Below the pieces are notes generated by a model that was not told where the DNA came from, ran no database searches, and worked only from the letters and a program-made list of their open reading frames with translations. Of a stretch of 39,125 nucleotides of DNA, positions 16,043 to 22,843 are shown in pieces. This DNA is from Myxococcota bacterium (lineage in GTDB: Bacteria; Myxococcota_A; UBA796; UBA2385), in contig JAKLKF010000070.1 in the NCBI GenBank assembly GCA_023150805.1, positions 1 to 39,125 of the forward strand, in the 5' to 3' direction. Every line of letters begins with the position of its first letter. Position 1 is the first letter of the stretch. Position numbers and translations under genes: made by a program.

Positions 16043-16048
16043 GGGTGA

Positions 16049-17953
16049 TCAGCGGAGCGCGCCGCGGCGGGCCTGCCACTCGCGCTCGTAGAGGACCTCG
16101 ATCGTGGGCGGCACGACCTCCTCCGCGGCCAGCAGGACCCGGATCAGCGCGTAGCCGGCCAGGTGGCCCGTGGTGTCCAGCCAGTTCTCGTGCCCCGGGT
16201 CGCGGTGCGCCAGGCAGATCTCGTAGTTGCCGTCGGCGTCGACCTGGACCTGGCGGTGGTTCAGGGAGATCCGGGCGGCCCGGTAGTCCAGGCTCTCCAT
16301 CCAGACGTTGTACAGGCAGAAGCTCCAGTACCGGGCCCGGGGCAGGCGCCCGCGGACCAGCATGAGCTGGTCGGCGCCGAAGCGGTACCAGCAGGCGACG
16401 TAGGTGTTGTCCGGCGTCGGGAAGAGGGCGCCACCGTCCATCGTGAGGAAGCGGTTGAGCAGGCCCACGCTGGCCATCCGCCAGGTGGCCAGCGTGCGCT
16501 CGAAGACGGCCTCCAGGTTGCGGCGGGAGCGGTCGAGCGCGCCCGCCAGGGGGCGCGGCTGCAGCGGGCCGGCCGCCGTGGGCTCCAGCGGCGCGATGTG
16601 CAGGGTGATGGGCACCTCGGCGGCGCGGTCGCAGAAGTACTGGCGCACCATCACCGCGGTCTCGTCGCCCTCGCCGCGCAGCGTCGCCCGCTCGTCGGCG
16701 CTGATGCGCAGCTCGAAGGACCCGTCCGCCTGCACGAAGGCGGCGTCGTGCAGGCAGGTGCCGACCTGCCCGCCGCGCCGGTACAGCAGCGCGCCGACGT
16801 AGGTGGTGCCGGGCGGGACCTGGCCCCACACGCGGTAGGCGCGGCCCTCTCCCAGCCGGATCGGCGCCCGCCAGTAGTCGGCGTCGGGGTTGTCCGCGAA
16901 CATCTTGCGGGTGGGGCCCTCGGCGTGGTGGAAGCGGGGGTGGTCGGGGTCCCCCTCCTCCACGAAGAGGTCGACGCTGGCGGCGAGCATGCGCAGCAGG
17001 AAGCGGCGGCCCTCGACGTCGTCGAGGTCGGCCGGCATGTGCATCCCGGCCTCGACCCGGCGCACGCTGTCCAGCAGGGCGGAGAGCGCGGCGCTGACTG
17101 CGGTGATGGGCGGTGGCGCCAGCGCTCCCAGGTCGTAGCCCAGGCTGCGGGCCAGGGCGTGCGCCTCGGGCGAGAGCGAGGCCGGGTCGAAGCCCTCGAG
17201 CCAGGAGTCGGCCAGCTCGGGCTGGATGCGCCCCCGCCCCGCCATGTTCGGGTCGCCGACCGCGCGCGCGCCGCTGGGGCCCTCGCGCATGCGCTCCCCC
17301 TCGTAGGGGGTGAGCAGCGCCTCGTCGAAGGGCAGGCCCAGGTCCCGGCAGAGGGCCTGCATCGCCGCGCGCGGGTCCTGGACCATGTCCTCGTAGCGGA
17401 TGCGCGCCTGCTGCTGCCGCGGGACCTCTTCCAGGAAGGAGGCGATGTTCTGGTTGGCGTGCCGCCAGATCTCGCGGGTGTCGGGCGCGTAGCCCTGCAG
17501 CATCACCTCGGCCATCGGCATGTTCTCGATGCTGCGCGTGACGCTGCCGGGGTGGCGCACGATCCAGACGAAGCGCGCCTGGGGAAACCAGCGCAGCAGC
17601 CGCCGCATCGCCGGCAGGTCGGCGGCCAGGTGCGGGCACTTGTCGACCAGGATCCGCGCGCCGAGCTGCTCCTGGAGCCAGGCGTAGACCTCGGGCACGG
17701 TGCGGCCGGCCAGGCCGGCCTCGACGGCCTTGGCCTGGTCGACGTCGATCCCCTGCAGCTCCATCAGGGTGCGCCGCAGGCCGCCCTTCTCCCAGAACCG
17801 CTCCTCCAGCCGCTGCCGGCGCTCGGCCATGGTCGCGAAGGGCGCCAGCACCATCTCGGGGGGCGCGAAGAGCTGGGGGTGCCCGGCGAGCATCACGCGC
17901 AGGAGGGTGGTGCCGCTGCGGGGGGCTCCGAGGACGAAGATGGGGGCGGGCAT
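16049..17953 (-). CDS. PAPS-dependent sulfotransferase fused to a DUF1214-like domain
   Basis: 634 residues from ATG 17953 with CGGAGG 4 nt upstream. Residues 1-250 are a sulfotransferase: the 5'-phosphosulfate loop GAPRSGTTLLRV (9-20), DKCPH at 104-108, and the 3'-phosphate motif WIVRHPGSVTRSIEN (130-144). It would move sulfate from PAPS to a hydroxyl of a small molecule, lipid or glycan. Residues about 350-634 are unlike sulfotransferases. They contain DNPDADYW, YRVWGQVPPGTTYVG, NRFLTMDGG, YWSFCLYNVW and ENWLDTTG, which match the DUF1214/DUF1254 beta-sandwich style. No signal peptide is present, so the protein should be cytoplasmic. It is last in a minus-strand run, 43 nt after the cytochrome gene. 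Confidence 0.82.
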   Translation of the reverse strand: MPAPIFVLGAPRSGTTLLRVMLAGHPQLFAPPEMVLAPFATMAERRQRLEERFWEKGGLRRTLMELQGIDVDQAKAVEAGLAGRTVPEVYAWLQEQLGARILVDKCPHLAADLPAMRRLLRWFPQARFVWIVRHPGSVTRSIENMPMAEVMLQGYAPDTREIWRHANQNIASFLEEVPRQQQARIRYEDMVQDPRAAMQALCRDLGLPFDEALLTPYEGERMREGPSGARAVGDPNMAGRGRIQPELADSWLEGFDPASLSPEAHALARSLGYDLGALAPPPITAVSAALSALLDSVRRVEAGMHMPADLDDVEGRRFLLRMLAASVDLFVEEGDPDHPRFHHAEGPTRKMFADNPDADYWRAPIRLGEGRAYRVWGQVPPGTTYVGALLYRRGGQVGTCLHDAAFVQADGSFELRISADERATLRGEGDETAVMVRQYFCDRAAEVPITLHIAPLEPTAAGPLQPRPLAGALDRSRRNLEAVFERTLATWRMASVGLLNRFLTMDGGALFPTPDNTYVACWYRFGADQLMLVRGRLPRARYWSFCLYNVWMESLDYRAARISLNHRQVQVDADGNYEICLAHRDPGHENWLDTTGHLAGYALIRVLLAAEEVVPPTIEVLYEREWQARRGALR

Positions 17954-17996
17954 GGGACCTCCGAGGGGTGGGCGGTGCGCCCCCTCCGCCACCCGC

Positions 17997-18740
17997 CTAG
18001 CGCGTCTCGGCCGTCGGGGCGTCGAGCAGGGGCTCCGGCCGCGCGACGGCGCCAGGGTGGCCCTGGTGGCAGGTCGCGCAGGCGCCGACCAGCGCGCCGA
18101 AGGCCCGGCCCCGCTCGGCGGGCTCGGTGCCCTCCAGGGCCGCGCGCAGGGTGGAGGGGCTGGCCGGCGGGTACTGGTCGGCAGGGGCGTCGATGGCCAG
18201 CATCCCGCCCAGGGTGAGCAGGGCCCGGCCCTCCTGCCAGGAAGCCTCGTCGGGCCCGACCAGCCCCTGCCAGAGCAGCTCCAGCGCCCGCTGGCTGCGC
18301 GGGCCGTGCGGCGTCTCGTTGCCCAGGCGGGTCTGCACGGAGGCCACGGGCTTGGGGCCGCCCACCACCAGCGCGTGGCAGGCCCCACACTCAGCGGCGA
18401 TCTCGCCCAGCGTGGCGGAGGCGGCGGCCAGGTCCGGGGCGGGCGTGCCCGCGAGCGCCGCGATGCGCGCAACCGCGGCGGGATCAAGGTCCTCGGCCGG
18501 CGGCGGGTGCGCGGCCATCCACGCGAGCTGCTCCTGCGCGGCCTGCAGGTCGGCGGCGACCAGGCTGTCCAGCACGTAGGCGGCGCGCGACTGGTGGAAC
18601 TGCATGGCCTGCGTCCGGTCGTGGCCGTCGGCGGTCGTCAGGGCCGGCGGGGGACCCCAGGTCGACTCGGGCGGGGGCTGCTTGCGCCCACAGCCGGCCA
18701 GCAAGGGCAGGATCCACAGGGTCGAACGCAGCAAGTGCAC
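17997..18740 (-). CDS. Diheme cytochrome c lipoprotein
   Basis: 247 residues. GTG 18740 gives a proper lipoprotein signal (HLLRSTLWILPLLAGC, Cys17); an in-frame ATG 18 codons upstream would add an Arg-rich extension. Two heme c sites are visible, CGACH at 118-122 and CATCH at 221-225. The halves look internally related, with a helical pattern before each motif, as in a duplicated class of small cytochromes. It would carry electrons in the periplasm. It lies 70 nt downstream of the toroid gene and 43 nt upstream of the sulfotransferase gene. A TTGCGG-16-TAAGTC element upstream suggests it can also be transcribed separately. The electron partner is unknown. Confidence 0.85.
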   Translation of the reverse strand: MHLLRSTLWILPLLAGCGRKQPPPESTWGPPPALTTADGHDRTQAMQFHQSRAAYVLDSLVAADLQAAQEQLAWMAAHPPPAEDLDPAAVARIAALAGTPAPDLAAASATLGEIAAECGACHALVVGGPKPVASVQTRLGNETPHGPRSQRALELLWQGLVGPDEASWQEGRALLTLGGMLAIDAPADQYPPASPSTLRAALEGTEPAERGRAFGALVGACATCHQGHPGAVARPEPLLDAPTAETR

Positions 18741-18766
18741 CTCGCGCGCCAGGGCAGGGCGTCGAG

Positions 18767-18794
18767 GACTTAGCGGGTCGCGGCCCGCCCGCAA
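18767..18794 (-). promoter_or_regulatory. Possible internal promoter for the cytochrome and sulfotransferase genes
   Basis: On the minus strand TTGCGG (18794-18789), a 16-bp spacer and TAAGTC (18772-18767), 26 nt before GTG 18740. The same TTGCGG serves as -35 in the promoter at 22636. Confidence 0.35.
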
Positions 18795-18810
18795 GCGGGC
18801 GATCGCGCCT

Positions 18811-20802
18811 TCAGGGGCGGCTTCCGGGCAGGCGTTCGCCGCGCAGCAGCTCCTCGACCCCCAGCAGCGCGCAGCCGACGTGCTGCACCGCGTCCATGCG
18901 CACGTCGAGCTCCCAGGGGCGGTCGCGGAAGCCGCCGATCAGGGCTTGCGGCCGGGGCAGCAGCGGCGCGTCGGCCGCGCGGTACTGGCTGTCGAGGAAG
19001 TGCTGGCCGAAGGCCAGGGCGCGCGCGTGGTGCGGCCCCCGCGGGTCGAGGAAGGCGCCGGCGACGACCGCCTCGGCCAGGCCACCGGCCGCGCCGGTCG
19101 AGGTGGCCAGCGGGTCGCCGGAGACGGGGGTCCGGCCGGCGCTGGTGGCCAGGTAGCCCCGGCAGAGGTCCAGGCCGTGGGCCGTGCCCGTCACGTCGTG
19201 CAGGGCGCTGGCGGCCAGGCAGGCCCAGTGCTCGTCGAGGAACACCAGGTGACCCGCCGCCAGCGGCGCGTAGCCGCCGTCGAGGAAGGCGCCGGCGCGC
19301 TCGGTGGCCGGGCGCAGATCCTCGGCGCCGGCCCGCACCAGCGTGGCCAGCGCCAGGGTGACCTGCCCCTGGCCGTAGGGGTTCAGTGGCTGGTCGGGGA
19401 AGGCGCCGGTCGCCTCCACCACCTCGCCGCGCACCCCGCCGCGCGGGTCCACCGAGGCCGCCAGGAAGGCGCCCCAGGCGCCCGCCATCGGGTGTCGACG
19501 CTCCGCCGCGCCCATGGCCGCCAGGGCGGTCGTGCCCGCCCAGGCCCGGCCGTCCTTGCGCCGCGGATCCCGGACCCAGGCCCGACCCTCGGGGCCGCGG
19601 GTCGAGGCGGCCGCCAGCATGTCCAGGCCCCGGTCCGCGGCGCGGGCGAAGCGCTCCTCGCCGGTGCGGGCGGCCAGGCGGGCCAGGAACCAGGTGGCGC
19701 CGGCGTGCCGCGGGTAGTTGTAGCCGGGCCCCTCCTCGCCGCCGGGGCCCTTCACCACGTAGGCGTAGCGGCCCTGCGCGTCCTGGTGGGCCAGCAGCAT
19801 GTCGCCGGCGGCCACCGCCGCGGCCAGGGCCTGGTCGGCGTCCAGCGCCGGCGCGGCCGACCAGCCGTTGCGGAGCCGCCGTGCGCCGTCCGCATCGACC
19901 AGCCAGCTCTCCACGCGCAGCAGCGGGCCGTCTCCGTCGGCGCGCACCACCGGCAGCCGCCACTCCGGCAGCGGCCAGGCCGCGGCGGTCGGCTGCTTGG
20001 ACTGCACCGCCGTCACCGGGGAGCGCCCGCCCTGCACCGCCGCCTGGGACGGGGGCAGCGGCGTGCCCGCCGGCCAGCGCTCCCCCGCGACGTCCAGCAC
20101 CAGCGCGGCGCGTGGCCCCGGCGCCGGCAACCGCGCGCGGGCCCGTTCCAGCGCTGCGCCCAGGTCGGGACCTGTCCCCCGGACCGTCGCCCCGGGACGG
20201 CCCTCGAGCCACGGCGTCAGCGCCACCTCGACCCCCTCGTCGCCGGGGGCCGTCGCCGCCGCCGGCGCCCGCGCCAGCCAGGCCGCATGGGTCGCCTCCG
20301 CCGCCGCCTGCACGGCCTCGGCCTGGTGCTCGGGGAAGCGCTGCTCGGGGGCCGTGACCAGGGCGCGCGCCCCGGTCGGCGCCAGCGCGCCCACGCCCAC
20401 CAGCGCCAGGGCTCCCAGGCCGCGGGCGGCCTCCGCGCCCGGCCTCCGACCCGCCAGCCACTGCCAGAGCGGGAAGCCCAGCACCCAGGGCAGGCCGGCC
20501 ACCACCCCGGCCAGCACCCAGTGCCCCTGCCGGGCGGCGTCCGGGCCGTAGGCCGTGGCCATGTGCGCCGCCGTCTGCGCGAAGAGGCCCGCGACCAGCA
20601 GGCCGCAGGCCACCGTGCCGCCCGACAGCCACCGCGCCAGGCCCCGCCGGCCGGCCAGGACCGCCACGGCCGCCCCGAGCTGCAGGCCCGCCGCCGCGCC
20701 CGCCACGCCCGCTGCCAGCCCGAAGCGCGCCGCCAGCCACGCGGCCAGGCCCGCCAGCGTCGCCGCCTGGGCCAGGTTGCCCACAGCCACCAGGCGGCTC
20801 AT
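18811..20802 (-). CDS. Membrane protein with C-terminal alpha/alpha-toroid domain, unknown function
   Basis: 663 residues from ATG 20802, 7 nt after the stop of the upstream gene, so co-transcribed. Residues 1-150 contain about five hydrophobic segments (for example HWVLAGVVAGLPWVLGFPLW). Residues about 165-320 form a mixed alpha/beta region. The C-terminal 330 residues are helical hairpins with glycine/aromatic turns: AGDMLLAHQDAQGRYAYVV, YNYPRHAGATWFLARLAART, NPYGQGQVTLALATLVRAG and LDEHWACLAASALHDVTG. This is the look of a six-hairpin or terpene-cyclase-like toroid, as in unsaturated glycoside hydrolases or LanC-like proteins. I find no clear catalytic set. It could process a surface glycan or act as a scaffold. 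Confidence 0.65.
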   Translation of the reverse strand: MSRLVAVGNLAQAATLAGLAAWLAARFGLAAGVAGAAAGLQLGAAVAVLAGRRGLARWLSGGTVACGLLVAGLFAQTAAHMATAYGPDAARQGHWVLAGVVAGLPWVLGFPLWQWLAGRRPGAEAARGLGALALVGVGALAPTGARALVTAPEQRFPEHQAEAVQAAAEATHAAWLARAPAAATAPGDEGVEVALTPWLEGRPGATVRGTGPDLGAALERARARLPAPGPRAALVLDVAGERWPAGTPLPPSQAAVQGGRSPVTAVQSKQPTAAAWPLPEWRLPVVRADGDGPLLRVESWLVDADGARRLRNGWSAAPALDADQALAAAVAAGDMLLAHQDAQGRYAYVVKGPGGEEGPGYNYPRHAGATWFLARLAARTGEERFARAADRGLDMLAAASTRGPEGRAWVRDPRRKDGRAWAGTTALAAMGAAERRHPMAGAWGAFLAASVDPRGGVRGEVVEATGAFPDQPLNPYGQGQVTLALATLVRAGAEDLRPATERAGAFLDGGYAPLAAGHLVFLDEHWACLAASALHDVTGTAHGLDLCRGYLATSAGRTPVSGDPLATSTGAAGGLAEAVVAGAFLDPRGPHHARALAFGQHFLDSQYRAADAPLLPRPQALIGGFRDRPWELDVRMDAVQHVGCALLGVEELLRGERLPGSRP

Positions 20803-20809
20803 GCGGCGC

Positions 20810-22513
20810 TCAGAAGAACAGGACCGTGCCGCCGGACACCTGGGGCGAGACGGCCCCGTTGTCCATGCCGTCCTCGATCGTCGTGATGTCCTTGCCGCCC
20901 AGGAAGCCGATGGCGCCGTTCAGGTTGAGCGCGACGGAGTCGGCGACGAAGAAGTTGGCGCCCAGCCGGCCGCGTCCGCCCATCGCCGGGGTCGAGCTGC
21001 CCCGGACGATGCCCGGCACGACCAGCATCTCGGCGCCCAGGTAGGGCCGGACCTTGCTCTGGCCGATGTGGTACTGCAGGCCGATGTTCAGCGGCAGGAT
21101 CGTGTTCCACTGCCGGGCCGACTCGCCCGCCTCGAGCTGGTCGGGCGGGATGGTGCGCTGCACCGAGTAGGCCTCGATGCCACCGGCGATCGCCAGGCCC
21201 CCGGCCACCAGGTAGCCGACCTCGGCGCCGTAGGTCACGAAGCCCAGGCCCTGGTAGGGCGCGAAGCCCAGGCGCCCGGCCAGCAGCACGCTGCTGTCCT
21301 TGGCGTCCTTGTCCTCGTCGCGGTCCACCCGGGCGCTGCTGTCGCGGTCGCTGGTCGACCGGCTGGACGAGGAGCTGCTGCGGCTGGAGGAGGAGGAGCT
21401 GCGGCTGGAGGAGCGGGGCTCCTCGTCGAGGTCGTCGTAGCGGCTGGAGCTGGTCGAGCTGCTGGTCCGGCTGGAGGACGAGGACGAGCTGCTGGTCGAC
21501 CGGCTGGAGGAGGAGGAGCTGCGGCTGTCGTCGGCCAGGAAGGACAGGTCGTCCTCCTCGTCGTCGGCGGGCGGCGGCGTCCGGGCGGCGGTCGCGCTGG
21601 CGCCGGCACCGACGACGGTGGTCGAGCTGGACAGCGTGAAGTTCTCGAAGTCCTCCTCGTCCTCCTCCTCGGCGGCGGCCATGGCGGCGGAGGGGCCCCG
21701 GCGGGCGGCGGCGGCGGCAGCGGCGGCCTCCTCCTCCTCCTCGGCGCGGCGCTGGGCCTCGGCGCGGGCGCGCTCGGCGGCGGCCTGCTCGTCGGCGCGG
21801 CGCTTGGCCTCGGCGGCGGCGCGGGCGCGCTCGGCGGCGGCCTCTTCCTCGGCGCGGGCGCGGGCCTCGGCCTCGGCGCGGGCCCGGGCCTCGTCCTCGG
21901 CGCGCCGATCGGAGAAGTCGTCGGTCAGGGCGCGCCCGCCGCTGGAGGAGGTGGGGATGCGGCGGGAGTTGCCGGGGCTCGCGCCCACCGCGGCGAAGTC
22001 GTCGTCCTCGTACAGGTCTGCGTCGTCGAAGCCCGAGAGCGTGCTCGACTCGGGGGTGGCCGGCGCGGTGCCGGTCACGACCTCCTTGACGTAGCCACCC
22101 ATGCCGTCGGCGATGGCCGCCGGCGAGTCGGGCAGGGTGAAGCTGACCGTGCGGACGATCCTGTTCTTGTCGGCGTCGTAGAAGATCAGCTTGAACTCGT
22201 ACTTGCCGCCGCCCGGGGTCGCCTGGCCGGCGATGACCCCCGTGGCGCCGTTGTCCTTGGCGATCTTGTACAGGCAGGCCGTCGACGCCAGGCAGCTCGT
22301 GTTCAGCGTGGCCGGCGGCGTCTCGAGCTGGTTGACGTTGTCGAAGACGCCGAGGAAGTCGGCCTCCGACGAGATCAGGCTCGTGAGGTTCAGGTTGACC
22401 AGGGGGTCGACCCCCTTGGCCACCAGCGGTGGCACCACCGCGTCGCCGGCGAAGGCCGGCGCGGGCAGCAGGAGGGCGAGGAGGGCCAGGGTCGAGGAGC
22501 GGGGCAGCGTCAT
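20810..22513 (-). CDS. Outer-membrane-type protein with coiled-coil and Ser-rich low-complexity segments
   Basis: 567 residues from ATG 22513, GGAGG 7 nt upstream. The signal peptide ends APAFA (about residue 22). Residues 23-160 form a conserved-looking domain with one Cys pair (SCLASTAC) and a YEFKLIFYDADKNRIVR core. Residues about 205-275 are Ala/Glu/Arg-rich with heptad character, probably a long coiled coil. Residues about 320-400 are dominated by Ser with interspersed Arg and Asp. Residues 409-567 look like an eight-stranded barrel (GFVTYGAEVGYLVAGGLAI, LPLNIGLQYHIGQ), ending in VLFF as outer-membrane proteins often do. It probably bridges the periplasm from an outer-membrane barrel. 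It is first in the run leading to the sulfotransferase. Confidence 0.72.
   Translation of the reverse strand: MTLPRSSTLALLALLLPAPAFAGDAVVPPLVAKGVDPLVNLNLTSLISSEADFLGVFDNVNQLETPPATLNTSCLASTACLYKIAKDNGATGVIAGQATPGGGKYEFKLIFYDADKNRIVRTVSFTLPDSPAAIADGMGGYVKEVVTGTAPATPESSTLSGFDDADLYEDDDFAAVGASPGNSRRIPTSSSGGRALTDDFSDRRAEDEARARAEAEARARAEEEAAAERARAAAEAKRRADEQAAAERARAEAQRRAEEEEEAAAAAAAARRGPSAAMAAAEEEDEEDFENFTLSSSTTVVGAGASATAARTPPPADDEEDDLSFLADDSRSSSSSSRSTSSSSSSSSRTSSSTSSSRYDDLDEEPRSSSRSSSSSSRSSSSSSRSTSDRDSSARVDRDEDKDAKDSSVLLAGRLGFAPYQGLGFVTYGAEVGYLVAGGLAIAGGIEAYSVQRTIPPDQLEAGESARQWNTILPLNIGLQYHIGQSKVRPYLGAEMLVVPGIVRGSSTPAMGGRGRLGANFFVADSVALNLNGAIGFLGGKDITTIEDGMDNGAVSPQVSGGTVLFF
21361..21560 (-). repeat. 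Coding low-complexity repeat (Ser/Arg-rich segment)
   Basis: Irregular tandem copies of CTGGAGGAG/CTGCTGGTC-like trinucleotide-phased units on the plus strand encode runs of Ser with Arg, Thr and Asp on the minus strand. The phase is always 3, so it is protein low complexity rather than an interspersed array. It may vary in length between strains. Confidence 0.6.
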
Positions 22514-22635
22514 GCTTGCCCTCCCGAGAGGATGCGAGGTACTTGGCGTCGAGTACTTCGGCGGGCCGGTCGGCGGGTGCGGGGGCACGGCGCACGGATA
22601 CGAGCCGCGACGAGGCGGGTGGTGCCAGCAGGGGG

Positions 22636-22664
22636 AGTGTACTGCCGGTGTTCCGTGGCCGCAA
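22636..22664 (-). promoter_or_regulatory. Promoter of the outer-membrane protein gene run
   Basis: On the minus strand TTGCGG (22664-22659), a 17-bp spacer and TACACT (22641-22636). The leader to ATG 22513 would be about 115 nt. Confidence 0.45.
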
Positions 22665-22671
22665 ACCAGGG

Positions 22672-22687
22672 ACACTCCGGAGCGTGT
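22672..22687. promoter_or_regulatory. Operator-like inverted repeat
   Basis: ACACTCCGGAGCGTGT is a 16-bp inverted repeat with one mismatched pair. It lies 7 bp upstream of the -35 of the minus-strand promoter, a typical activator or repressor position. Confidence 0.35.
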
Positions 22688-22792
22688 TGCGGTTCCGTGA
22701 CGACGGGCGCCGCGCGGCTGCAGACGTGCAATGGCTGTGCAGCCCCCCCGCAGATCGGCGGCGGGCGCTTCCCGTGGCCGACGGCGCGCGGG

Positions 22793-22798
22793 TTAGCT
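22793..22798 (+). promoter_or_regulatory. Candidate -10 element of the four-gene operon
   Basis: TTAGCT, 45 nt before TTG 22844. A weak -35 (TTCCCG, 18 bp upstream) is possible. It resembles the TAAGCT boxes at 7760 and 11046. Confidence 0.35.
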
Positions 22799-22843
22799 CG
22801 GCGACGGCCCACCTCCGGGCCCTCCTCCGACGCTGGAGTCCCC

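Larger units (their letters stand above)
22514..22843. other. Divergent regulatory gap of 330 bp
   Basis: No supported coding gene lies here; open frames run through from both sides but lack ribosome sites and signal features. It holds the minus-strand promoter at 22636-22664, an inverted repeat at 22672-22687 and a plus-strand -10-like box at 22793. A/T content is higher near 22640-22740 than in the flanking genes. Confidence 0.5.

Noticed and set aside
21361..21560. Possible CRISPR-like or satellite array
   Set aside because: Units are short, irregular and always in phase 3 within a coding region, giving Ser-rich protein; there are no spacers.
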